This document shows, one piece after another, positions 8,263-15,867 of a DNA stretch of 64,000 nucleotides (positions are counted from its first letter, which is position 1; each line of letters starts with the position of its first letter). The notes below the pieces were generated by a model. It was not told the DNA's origin, ran no database searches, and saw nothing but the letters and a program-made list of their open reading frames with translations. Source of the stretch: Collinsella sp. MSK.8.10 (lineage in GTDB: Bacteria; Actinomycetota; Coriobacteriia; Coriobacteriales; Coriobacteriaceae); NCBI RefSeq assembly GCF_019041915.1, contig NZ_JAHPYF010000002.1, positions 1 to 64,000 on the forward strand, written 5' to 3'. Both the position numbers and the translations under genes were made by a program.

Positions 8263-8767
8263 CTAGCAACAAGCCAGAACAAGCACAGTAATTTTCAGCG
8301 CACCATACACGCACTCGCTGCTAAGGTTCGGCCCCAGCCACGGATCACCCGTCAAGAAGAACTCCAGCCAGTGCTGCATAAACAGTGCCTGCTCGCGCTT
8401 CCAACGGCGCAGCTTTTCCTCGCTGGCCTCTTCCCTGCTGCGCGAAGTGAACTCGTAGTGGTGCAGCTCAGCATAAGGTGTAAAGATGGTGCGGTAGCCC
8501 CCATACGCGCAGGCAAAAATCCGCATCGTTAAAACCGACGGCAAACTTCTCGTCGCAGCCTTCAACCCGTTCATAAACGTCGCGACGGACCATCTGGCAG
8601 GCGCCCGTAACGGCGCTGAAGTTGCCCGGGTGCACGGCACGGGCAAGATATCCCTCGCGCTTTGCCGAAAAGTCCCAGTTGGCATGGGCAAGGGCGCCGC
8701 GCACGCCGACCACAATGCCAGCTAGCTGAACCAGATGGCCAGCAAAGTAGAGCTTGGCACCCACTAA
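8263..8767 (-). pseudogene. Frameshifted C-terminal fragment of a family-2 glycosyltransferase
   Basis: The minus strand encodes VGAKLYFAGHLVQLAGIVVG, AKREGYLARAVHPGNFSAVT, VGFNDADFCLRVW in one frame and GYRTIFTPYAELHHYEFTSR, FFLTGDPWLGPNLS in another. It matches the last 160 or so residues of the intact glycosyltransferase at 12301-14787 at most positions. Compared with the intact gene, five bases are missing at the VW|GGYRT junction near 8505, which causes the frameshift. Homology begins abruptly at 8767. The level of divergence suggests an old paralogue that decayed, not a fresh duplication. Confidence 0.85.
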
Positions 8768-8773
8768 AGCCCA

Positions 8774-8833
8774 TTACTTGCTCAGGATGACCAGGAAGGT
8801 CAAGAGAAGTAGGAGAAGGATAATCCTATCCAT
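8774..8833 (-). CDS. Tiny hydrophobic peptide (19 aa), candidate type I toxin or leader
   Basis: ATG 8833, preceded by a GGGGG run seven bases upstream, encodes MDRIILLLLLLTFLVILSK and stops at TAA 8774-8776, just before the glycosyltransferase fragment begins. The peptide is a single hydrophobic helix with charged ends, as in small membrane toxins of type I toxin-antitoxin systems. The upstream 300 bp contain a divergent promoter-like sequence and hairpins, which would suit an antisense RNA, but none was identified. Function is conjecture; a chance open frame cannot be excluded. Confidence 0.35.
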   Translation of the reverse strand: MDRIILLLLLLTFLVILSK

Positions 8834-9197
8834 CTGACTACCCCCTGCCTTGTAGAACCGCGGCCCGGAATACAGCTGGCTTCGGAGAACAAGGTAGAGG
8901 ACGACACACCGCCGCGTCCAGCTAAAATTTAAACAGAAATACGTACGCATGTTCGCGTTTCGTGGTACACTGTATCTACCAGAATAAGACAGAGTGAAAG
9001 TCGCTTCGGAGGCCCCCAATGGTACGAAGCGCCGGCGCCGCGGATCCCCGCTGCCCCGACCCTGGCTTAGCCGGCGCACGCGACGCCGACTGACCGGCGG
9101 GATGCCGGTTGAAGCTACGCAATACCGGCATGTTGAAACCACTCGTCCTCCGGCGTGCGGATCATAGCATGTCGACTAAACCGAAGGGGCATACATC
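8834..9197. other. Intergenic region before the RhuM-Fic gene
   Basis: About 360 bp separate two divergent frames. On the plus strand GTGGTACACTGTATC near 8970 could contain a -10 (TACACT). A short frame at 9019-9093 (25 codons including stop) follows an AGG-type site but has no recognisable content. A small hairpin (ACCGGC/GCCGGT) lies near 9092-9109. No known RNA family was recognised. Confidence 0.3.
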
Positions 9198-10142
9198 ATG
9201 GACAATTCCAACGCAAGCCAGCAGATCGCTTTGTACGAGGACCCCGACCACGCAGTCCACCTTGACGTGCGCGTCGACGGCGATACGGTCTGGCTAACCC
9301 AGCAGCAGATGGCGACGTTGTTCGGGCGCGGAGTGCCGACTATCTCCAAGCACATTCATTCCGCAGCAAAGGAAGAGCTTGCCGGAATTCGAACTATTTC
9401 ATTTTTTGAAATAGTTCGCTTAGAGGGAACAAGAACGGTCAAACGTCAGGTCGAGCACTACAACCTCGACATGATCATCTCGGTTGGCTACCGCGTGAAG
9501 TCTCAGCAGGGCGTGTACTTCCGCCGGTGGGCAAATGGCGTGCTCAAGCAGCATCTACTCCAGGGATACTCCATCAACCAAAAGAGACTCGAGGCGCTCG
9601 GAACGGTCTTCAAGGTCCTCGAGAGGTCGAGTACTCCGGAACTCTCCGGTGCGGCAGAAATTCTACAGAAGTACCTTCCGAGCCTGACTCTGCTCGATGA
9701 ATACGACACGGGAAGGATGAAGGCGCCCCAGGGCAACGAGCCCAACTGGGAGCTCGGTTACACCGAAGCCCTCGAAGTCGTCCGCAGTCTACCGTTCTAC
9801 TCGTCGTCCACCCTGTTCGGACGAGAGCGGGACAACCAGTTCGCCGGAATCATCAGCGCCCTCTATCAGGGCTTTGGCGACCAAGACCTATATCCCTCCG
9901 TTCAAGCAAAGGCCGCCAACCTTCTCTACCTCGTAGTGAAGGACCATCCATTCTTGGATGGCAACAAGCGCTCTGCAGCGGCGCTCTTCATTCACTTCCT
10001 CGACAAGAACGGGATACTGCGCAACGGCGAAAGACTCCACGTGGAGGGCAACGCGCTCGCGGCCATGACGCTCATGATTGCCCTCTCTGACCCAAGCGAG
10101 AAGGACTCCATGGTTACGCTGGTGGAGAATTTCATCGCGTAG
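9198..10142 (+). CDS. RhuM-like / Fic domain fusion protein
   Basis: The 314-residue product joins two modules. Residues 1-140 are RhuM/BRO-like: VRVDGDTVWLTQQQMATLFG, TISKHIH, HYNLDMIISVGYRVKSQQG, FRRWANGVLKQHLLQGYSIN. Residues 200-314 are a Fic/Doc domain whose active-site motif is HPFLDGNKRSAA near residues 250-261. Fic enzymes usually transfer AMP or another nucleotide to a target hydroxyl; the RhuM module is probably DNA- or protein-binding. Such proteins are frequent in mobile and toxin-antitoxin settings, and abiE follows directly. ATG 9198 is preceded by AAGGGG. A perfect 12-bp inverted repeat lies inside the coding sequence at 9390-9418. No antitoxin motif was confirmed. Confidence 0.85.
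   Translation: MDNSNASQQIALYEDPDHAVHLDVRVDGDTVWLTQQQMATLFGRGVPTISKHIHSAAKEELAGIRTISFFEIVRLEGTRTVKRQVEHYNLDMIISVGYRVKSQQGVYFRRWANGVLKQHLLQGYSINQKRLEALGTVFKVLERSSTPELSGAAEILQKYLPSLTLLDEYDTGRMKAPQGNEPNWELGYTEALEVVRSLPFYSSSTLFGRERDNQFAGIISALYQGFGDQDLYPSVQAKAANLLYLVVKDHPFLDGNKRSAAALFIHFLDKNGILRNGERLHVEGNALAAMTLMIALSDPSEKDSMVTLVENFIA
9390..9418. repeat. Perfect 12-bp inverted repeat inside the RhuM-Fic gene
   Basis: Arms 9390-9401 and 9407-9418 are exact reverse complements around a five-T loop. The stretch encodes IRTISFFEIVR, within the region linking the two halves of the RhuM-like module, and is AT-rich against a GC-rich gene. Confidence 0.8.
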
Positions 10143-10261
10143 CGCCTTCGCCCGAGCACCAGAATCGACGTTCCTTCATATAGCAGATGCAAACGAGGAA
10201 AGGGCCATCAAAGTAAGGCACCGTCATGGCGAGGGAGGTGCCGCAATGAGTCGTTCCATGA

Positions 10262-10311
10262 AAAGCCATATAAGCCTACAATTGTCATCAGATGTAGGCT
10301 TATATGGCTTT
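10262..10311. promoter_or_regulatory. Long inverted repeat upstream of abiE, probable AbiEi operator
   Basis: Two 19-bp arms (10262-10280 and 10293-10311) are exactly complementary around a 12-bp centre, ending 15 bp before the abiEi start codon. No T-tract follows, so it is not a terminator. AbiEi antitoxins are known to repress their own operon by binding inverted repeats upstream of the start; position and symmetry fit that role. The hairpin could also control translation by sitting close to the ribosome site. Confidence 0.6.
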
Positions 10312-10326
10312 CGAGGGGAGGTCGGC

Positions 10327-10869
10327 ATGGTGATCACCTACCGGGAGGCGCTGGCTGAACTCGGGAGCAGGTACCGCGTTCGCAAGGCGGTGTCGGAAGG
10401 GACGCTCCACCCCGTCGGCCGAGGGATGTACTCGACCAACCGGGACGAGGACGCCCTCGCCGTGATCGCGAAGCGCTACCCCGGGGGCATCCTGACCGGG
10501 CAGACCGCGCTCTACGCCCACGGGCTCGTGACCGCGCCCCCCGACCGGATCGACCTGGCCACGAAGCGCGGTGGGACCAAGATACGCGACGCCGCCGTGC
10601 GCCAGCACTTCATCCCGGAGGGATGGCTGGGCGTCGGGAGGTCGACCGTCTCGGTGGACGGGACCGAGCTTGCCGCTTACGACCCCGAGCGCATGCTCCT
10701 CGAGCTCATGCGCTCGCGCAACAAGCTGCCCTACGACCTCTACCGGGAGGCCGTCGCCTCGTTCCGCAGGCGGTCGGAGCGGCTGGACATATACAGGCTG
10801 CAGGACTACGCGGAGGCAATCCCGCACGGCGAGGCACACCTCGAGCGCGCCATGGAGGAGGTATTCTGA
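10327..10869 (+). CDS. abiEi: AbiEi-family antitoxin (transcriptional repressor)
   Basis: ATG 10327 behind GGGGAGG gives 180 residues: an N-terminal winged helix (VITYREALAELGSRYRVRKA, GTLHPVGRGMYS) and the C-terminal antitoxin part (GGILTGQTALYAHGL, FIPEGWLGVG, YDPERMLLELMRSRNKLPYD). AbiEi is the antitoxin of type IV AbiE systems, which cause abortive infection or stabilise plasmids; it autoregulates at promoter repeats and blocks the toxin's effect without binding it. Its stop overlaps the toxin start (TGATG), giving tight coupling. The strong inverted repeat just upstream is the likely operator. A longer frame opening further upstream lacks a ribosome site. Confidence 0.85.
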   Translation: MVITYREALAELGSRYRVRKAVSEGTLHPVGRGMYSTNRDEDALAVIAKRYPGGILTGQTALYAHGLVTAPPDRIDLATKRGGTKIRDAAVRQHFIPEGWLGVGRSTVSVDGTELAAYDPERMLLELMRSRNKLPYDLYREAVASFRRRSERLDIYRLQDYAEAIPHGEAHLERAMEEVF

Positions 10870-11519
10870 TGGACCTGAACGAGATGAGGGCGCGCTACGA
10901 GCGCGAGGAGGGCTACTCCTGCCTCAACGCGACCGCGCGCGTCTGCCAGGACGTGATCCTCTCAAAGCTGGCGGCATCCGGCATGCGCGACCGAGTGACG
11001 GTCAAGGGAGGGGTCCTGATGTGCGCGCTGTCGGGGAGCGGGCGCCGCGCAACCCAGGACATAGACCTCGACTTCGTGCGGTACCCGATGACCGACGCCT
11101 CCATTCGCTCCTTTGTGTCCGCCCTCTCGAACCTCGGCGACGGCGTAACCGTCCGCATCGCCGGCGAGATAGAGGAGCTGTCGCAGCAGGACTACAAGGG
11201 CAGGCGCGTCAACCTCAAGGTCAGCGACGGGCGCAGCACGTTCGACACGAAGCTCGACCTGGGGGTCCACGCGAGCGCTGCGATGGAGCAGGACGAGCTG
11301 TGGTTCGACGTGGCACACCGGCAGGAGGGCGTCTGCCTGCTTGCGAACTCGAAAGAGCAGGTGTTCGCCGAGAAGCTCAAGTCCCTGCTGCGCCACGGCA
11401 TCCGAACGGCCCCGGAAACTCGTTTCATGGAGCGTTTCATGGAAAATCCCCCCAATCTAGCAACGGTTCAGAGTCTACTAGATTGGGGGGACGCGAGCCA
11501 AGTCGACAAGGGCAGTTAA
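10869..11519 (+). CDS. abiEii: AbiEii-family nucleotidyltransferase toxin, probably C-terminally altered
   Basis: The 216-residue product starts at ATG 10869, overlapping abiEi. It has the nucleotidyltransferase core VKGGVLMCALSGSGRRATQD and DIDLDFV (GG and DxD active-site motifs), and the later ANSKEQVFAEKLKSLLRHGI helix typical of AbiEii. Family members add nucleotides to tRNA ends and stop growth. The expected KDxxD-type C-terminal region after LLRHGI is not seen; instead the frame ends RTAPETRFMERFMENPPNLA, TVQSLLDWGD across a perfect inverted repeat (11448-11490). The toxin may therefore be truncated and weakened. Its start and catalytic motifs are intact. Confidence 0.75.
   Translation: MDLNEMRARYEREEGYSCLNATARVCQDVILSKLAASGMRDRVTVKGGVLMCALSGSGRRATQDIDLDFVRYPMTDASIRSFVSALSNLGDGVTVRIAGEIEELSQQDYKGRRVNLKVSDGRSTFDTKLDLGVHASAAMEQDELWFDVAHRQEGVCLLANSKEQVFAEKLKSLLRHGIRTAPETRFMERFMENPPNLATVQSLLDWGDASQVDKGS
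11448..11490. repeat. Perfect 13-bp inverted repeat in the abiEii 3' end
   Basis: CCCCCCAATCTAG at 11448-11460 is the exact reverse complement of 11478-11490, with a 17-bp loop. Just upstream CGTTTCATGGA occurs twice. It lies where homology to AbiEii toxins ends and carries no T-tract. Confidence 0.75.
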
Positions 11520-11542
11520 CCGGCGGCTATTCATGCCTCGAT

Positions 11543-12151
11543 TTAGAACCGCTCGAGAATCTCCGCGGCGTTCTCTCGCAGATAGATATCTAGGTCCGGC
11601 ACGGCAAACTGCACGTAGCCCCTCTGCGGAGCTTGAATAACCTCTCTTTGAAGCAGCTTAGCCCTAATAGAGCTGACCTCATTGGTCTTTTTACCCATGC
11701 GTTTAGCAATCTCAGATGATTTGGACTGCTGCTTATCCTCGCACATGGCCAAAAGGTATTTGATATCGTTGAGTCCAAGTCCAGAAATCGCGGGCTCGTG
11801 AACAACATCGTGAAAACGAGCCTCTGCCAGCGCAATGCCTTCGGTGACGTCGCCCTCGCTCACAATGGCACTTTTGGCACGATGCAAGTTGGCGCGTTGC
11901 CAAATGGAGTAACCGACCAGTTGCACCAGATAGGCATAGCCCTTAGTGGCCTTAGCGGCTCTCGACAGAAGATTGTCCTCTATGGTCAAACCAGTCGCGA
12001 CAAAGCTATCGCCCATAGAGAGCGCTACCTCCACCTGGTTGATAGGTGCCAGATCTTCGGGGAGGGCATGACGCAAGAACGTAAGCGCCTTGCCGTTAAT
12101 AAGATCCATAACGCCGGCGGGTAAGCCGGCAAAGGCAAGTGCGATATCTAC
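11543..12151 (-). pseudogene. C-terminal remnant of an AAA ATPase with winged-helix tail
   Basis: The minus-strand frame is open from 12151 (stop codon at 12152-12154) and reads DIALAFAGLPAGVMDLINGK, ALTFLRHALPEDLAPIN, VEVALSMGD, KATKGYAYLVQLVGYSIW, then a winged helix KYLLAMCEDKQQSKSSEIAK. This is the sensor and C-terminal part of the archaeal-type ATPases common in gut Actinobacteria. Walker A and B are missing, so the 5' half has been deleted. ATG 12109 could initiate a 188-residue product, but it would have no ATPase site. Confidence 0.65.
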
Positions 12152-12300
12152 TTATATCGGATAATATCGAGTTATATAAGCCTGTATAAACTTATCGCGA
12201 AAGTATCGAGCTTTCGTAATTTATCTTAGCAAGTAGTCCAACGTTGCTTTATTCCAAGCTCATATCGTAAGTAAGTTGAGGACTTCCTAAAATCCATTTT
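12152..12300. other. AT-rich spacer at the end of the accessory region
   Basis: This stretch is much richer in A and T than its surroundings (TATATCGGATAATATCGAGTT and similar) and has no gene. The composition change and the beheaded ATPase beside it mark an insertion or deletion boundary. Confidence 0.5.
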
Positions 12301-14787
12301 CTAAAGCGAGAAATACTCGCTTTCAGCGGATAAGTTCGGCCCCAACCACGGATCGCCCGTCAAGAAGAACTCCGGCCAGCGCTGAATAAACAGTGCTTGC
12401 TCGCGCTTCCAGCGGCGCAGCTTTTCCTCGTTGGCCTCTTCCCTGCCGCGCGAGGTGAACTCGTAGTGGTACAGCTCTGCATAGGGCGTAAAGATGGTGC
12501 GGTAGCCGGCCTCCCACACGCGCAGGCAAAAGTCAGCGTCGTTAAAACCGACGGCGAATTCCTCGTTGTAGCCGCCGACCCGCTCAAATACGTCGCGTCG
12601 GACCATCTGGCAGGCACCCGTTACGGCGCTGAAGTTACCGGGGCGCACAGCGCGGGCAAGATAGCCCTCGCGCTTTGCCGAGAAGTCCTGGCTGGCATGG
12701 GCAAGTGCGCCACGCACGCCAACCAAAATGCCGGCATGTTGCACCAGATGATCGGCAAAGTAGAGTTTGGCGCCCACCACGCCCGCATCGGGACGCTGCA
12801 GATAGCCCATCATCTCTTCGATAAAGTCCGGGCTTATGACCTCGGTATCGTTGTTCAGCAACAGAAGGTAATCACCCTTGGCATGCTCCACGCCAAAGTT
12901 AATGATCTGGGAGTAATTGAACTCACCCGGCCAATACGCAACGCGCGCGATGCCCTTGCCTTCGGATGCTGCAGCCACGCGCTCTGGCAGGGTTTCGTAA
13001 TACGCAAACGTCTCCGGGGCTTCGCTGTTGTTCTCCACCAAGACGATCTCGTAGTTGGCATACGTGGCCTTCAGGGCGATCGACATCACACAGGCATCGA
13101 GCGTCTCAACGTGGTCCTTGGTGGGAATCACAATGCTCACCAGCGGCGCAGACTCCGGCAGCGCATAGCGCATGCGGTAGACAAACGGCGTCTCGGTCTC
13201 CTCGGCCGTTCCGTGAATGCCCAGCGCGTCAAAGTGACGCTGAAGCGCAAGGCGCCCGGCTTCAATAGCATACGGCTTGCTATCGGCAGAGCCATCGGCG
13301 GTCGATCCCGGATGAACGCGCCAGTGATACAGCACGTGCGCGACATGCTCAAACCGCGCGCCCGCCGCAAGGCAGCGAAGCGTAAGGTCGTAATCTTGGG
13401 CGCCCGCGACGTCTTCCGGCGACATGCCAATACGGTCGATGAGCGCCTTCTCCACCATCAGGAAATGCGTCACGCAGTTATGGCTATAGAGCAGGTCGAC
13501 GTTGAGTTTGGTCTTAAAGACCGGCTGGCCCCACTCCCCCGTTTTCTGGAACATGTCCTCGTCGCAGAACAGGACCTGGGGACGCTCGTCCTCGGCAGCC
13601 TTGTTCAGCGCGGCAACATAGCGGAATAACGCGTCCGGTTCCAGAATGTCGTCATGGTCCAAGAACGCGATGTAGTCGCCCGTCGCTTGCTCAATACCAG
13701 CGTTGGTGTTGACCACAATGCCGCCGTTGCCGGGCAGCTCAATGCGACGGATGCGCTCGTCATTGGCATCCGCCGCAATGTCGGCCACCGCATCCCATTC
13801 AGGCGAGGCATCCATAAGGAGCAGCTCCCAGTTGTCATAGCTCTGGGCTAGCACCGATTCCAGCAGCTCGCGCAGGTAGACCCGATCAGTCTTGTAGCAC
13901 GGCACCACAATGCTCACGAGCGGCCTATAGGCAAAGGTCGCCGAAGCGACACGCTGGCACGCCAGATCGCCCGGCTTTGCGCGATGCTGTTCAAACCAAC
14001 GTCGATAAGCCGCGTCGTCTGCACGCGCGTCTTTCATGCGGTTCCAGCTGTCGTCGACCATGCCGTTGTACAGGCGGCCATCCATAGCGCAAAAACCACT
14101 CTGAATCTGCTCCGTGGGATCGCTCACGATCGCGACAAAATCTCGTATATCCTGAGGCATCTCAACGCTCAGATACGATTTATTGATGCGGCATCCGTTC
14201 TGCTGCGGAACATCGACCTGCGATTCAAACACATGCACGGTAACATCGATGGCATTCATATGCGTATCGAAGATCTGGAGCTCAGGCGCGCACTGGGGGT
14301 CTCCCGCCCAGGTAACCTCATAGCGCCACACCGCGCCGACGTCTGCCGGCAAATAGCGAATGGCATCGATCTCGTAGCGGCCGCAGTGTTCGCCACGCTG
14401 CGCATCGCGGATAAGCGCGCACAGCGCAGGCTTTGCTTTGTAGTTAATCTTGGATTCCAATTTGGCCACGCGGCTATCGAGACGAATAGAGCCCAACCTT
14501 TGGCCACCGGATGCAAAAACGGCATCCATCGACGAGCCATCCAAAAACGGAAGCACCAAAACGGCGAGCTCGCGCTCGTAATCGGAAACAGAAGGGCATA
14601 GCGCCAGCACACGGCCATGATCGACCGGGAGCACCAGTGACGGCAAACAAGAACCGCTCGTAGTCGCATGGGCAAACGCCTGAGAGGCCTCCCGCTCAAT
14701 AAGCGCGGCGACATCCTGACCGGCAAAACGAAGCAGCACAAAAAGACGGCCCTGGCTGCGGCAAAGTGCCAAACGCTTGATACTCAT
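12301..14787 (-). CDS. Large glycosyltransferase with two family-2 domains
   Basis: The 828-residue protein begins at ATG 14787, directly after the TAG of the upstream gene. About 280 N-terminal residues of unclear fold are followed by a GT-A domain (PLVSIVVPCYKTDRVYLREL near 288, FLDHDDILEPDAL) and a second one (PLVSIVIPTKDHVETLDACV near 545, LLLNNDTEVISPDFIEEMMG). DDD/DNDT-type metal-binding motifs are present in both. Such tandem GT2 enzymes extend rhamnose- or galactose-containing surface polysaccharides. It is the last gene of a five-gene minus-strand run. Its final 160 residues are duplicated in broken form at 8263-8767. Confidence 0.85.
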   Translation of the reverse strand: MSIKRLALCRSQGRLFVLLRFAGQDVAALIEREASQAFAHATTSGSCLPSLVLPVDHGRVLALCPSVSDYERELAVLVLPFLDGSSMDAVFASGGQRLGSIRLDSRVAKLESKINYKAKPALCALIRDAQRGEHCGRYEIDAIRYLPADVGAVWRYEVTWAGDPQCAPELQIFDTHMNAIDVTVHVFESQVDVPQQNGCRINKSYLSVEMPQDIRDFVAIVSDPTEQIQSGFCAMDGRLYNGMVDDSWNRMKDARADDAAYRRWFEQHRAKPGDLACQRVASATFAYRPLVSIVVPCYKTDRVYLRELLESVLAQSYDNWELLLMDASPEWDAVADIAADANDERIRRIELPGNGGIVVNTNAGIEQATGDYIAFLDHDDILEPDALFRYVAALNKAAEDERPQVLFCDEDMFQKTGEWGQPVFKTKLNVDLLYSHNCVTHFLMVEKALIDRIGMSPEDVAGAQDYDLTLRCLAAGARFEHVAHVLYHWRVHPGSTADGSADSKPYAIEAGRLALQRHFDALGIHGTAEETETPFVYRMRYALPESAPLVSIVIPTKDHVETLDACVMSIALKATYANYEIVLVENNSEAPETFAYYETLPERVAAASEGKGIARVAYWPGEFNYSQIINFGVEHAKGDYLLLLNNDTEVISPDFIEEMMGYLQRPDAGVVGAKLYFADHLVQHAGILVGVRGALAHASQDFSAKREGYLARAVRPGNFSAVTGACQMVRRDVFERVGGYNEEFAVGFNDADFCLRVWEAGYRTIFTPYAELYHYEFTSRGREEANEEKLRRWKREQALFIQRWPEFFLTGDPWLGPNLSAESEYFSL
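12303..12328 (-). terminator. Possible terminator overlapping the end of the glycosyltransferase operon
   Basis: An 8-bp stem (AAAGCGAG/CTCGCTTT) with a TATTT loop includes the stop codon of the last operon gene. The following T content is poor, so it may be weak. Confidence 0.4.
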
Positions 14788-15855
14788 CTACACTTCTCGC
14801 TTTCCCAGGGCGTTCGCTGCCACGCGCTTGCAGGCACCCAGGCGCCCAAACCTCAAGACATCGTAATCGAACATGAGCTTTTTGCACGCACGGACATTGG
14901 GGGCCTTGCTGGTAAGCGCCGCACGCACCATAGCAGCAACAGAAGGAGCGCATTGTGCGAGCGCAGCATCGCTGCCCACGGCAGAACCGGCAAGCGCCGT
15001 GGCAACGGCAGCAAACACCTTGCCGCAATCCGTACTCAACAGCCTGAGCGCATCGTACAGCACCAGATCGCAGAGGAAGTACGCCAGGTCATCGGCATGC
15101 TGAGCATCGAGACCGTCGCGCTGCCAGTCAGCCAGCACCGCAGAGTAAATCTTCACGTGCTCCAGCAGACGCGTCTCGTCGTCGTAGCGCATGGTGTCCA
15201 TGAGCGAACCCTTGCGCGCCACGCGGTAATCATACAGCTTGTTCGAGATAAGCGCGGTCTTGTGCGAACGACCGTACACGGCAAAATCGAAGACCTGGTC
15301 CTCGCCATACTTAACGGTTTCGTCGAACACGATCCCGTTGCCCAGCAAAAACTCACGCTTGCAGGCGGTGCGCCATGCAAACGGGCGAGATGCTTCCTTA
15401 AACAGTAGGTCGGAGCTATAGCCTTCAAACGACACATCGCGCGGGCTCAGCACATAGTTAAGCCACGGATACCCCGCCTCAAGCGGATACGGATTCGCGC
15501 CAAAGGTCAAAACGTCGCAGTCCTCGCGCTCAAAGGCATCGACGATCACGCGGCATGCATCGGGCGTAAATCGGTCGTCGGAATCCAAAAACGCAACGAT
15601 AGGCGCCGTGGACGCGGCGATGCCTGCATTACGCGCACTCGACAGGCCGCCGTTCTCCTTATCGACCAGCGTAAAGCGCGCGTCCTTTTCGCAATAGGCA
15701 GCCGCAATATCGCGCGAGCCGTCCGGCGAGCCATCGTTGACCAGCACGCCTTCCCAATCGGGCATGTCCTGCGCAAGCAGGGAGTCCAGGCACCAGGCCA
15801 GGCACTCCTCCACTTTATAGATGGGAACGACAACGGAAATCTTGGGGGTAGCCAT
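14788..15855 (-). CDS. Family-2 glycosyltransferase
   Basis: ATG 15855 lies nine bases after AGGAG and gives 355 residues; a GTG two codons upstream is too close to that site. The GT-A domain is at the N-terminus: ISVVVPIYKVEECLAWCLDS, VNDGSPDGS, DKENGGLSSARNAGI and the metal-binding FLDSDDRFTPDA. The C-terminal half is all-alpha and specific to this subgroup. It should transfer a sugar from a nucleotide donor to a growing surface glycan at the inner membrane face; donor and acceptor cannot be read from sequence. Gene order and 1-12-bp spacing place it in one operon with its neighbours. Confidence 0.85.
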   Translation of the reverse strand: MATPKISVVVPIYKVEECLAWCLDSLLAQDMPDWEGVLVNDGSPDGSRDIAAAYCEKDARFTLVDKENGGLSSARNAGIAASTAPIVAFLDSDDRFTPDACRVIVDAFEREDCDVLTFGANPYPLEAGYPWLNYVLSPRDVSFEGYSSDLLFKEASRPFAWRTACKREFLLGNGIVFDETVKYGEDQVFDFAVYGRSHKTALISNKLYDYRVARKGSLMDTMRYDDETRLLEHVKIYSAVLADWQRDGLDAQHADDLAYFLCDLVLYDALRLLSTDCGKVFAAVATALAGSAVGSDAALAQCAPSVAAMVRAALTSKAPNVRACKKLMFDYDVLRFGRLGACKRVAANALGKREV

Positions 15856-15867
15856 AGTCACTCGCTC

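Noticed and set aside
9019..9093. Short plus-strand frame MVRSAGAADPRCPDPGLAGA and on
   Set aside because: Composition is that of random GC-rich sequence and no family resembles it.
12397..13629. Plus-strand frame (410 codons) inside the large glycosyltransferase gene
   Set aside because: Antisense shadow; the minus-strand protein has both GT2 domains intact.
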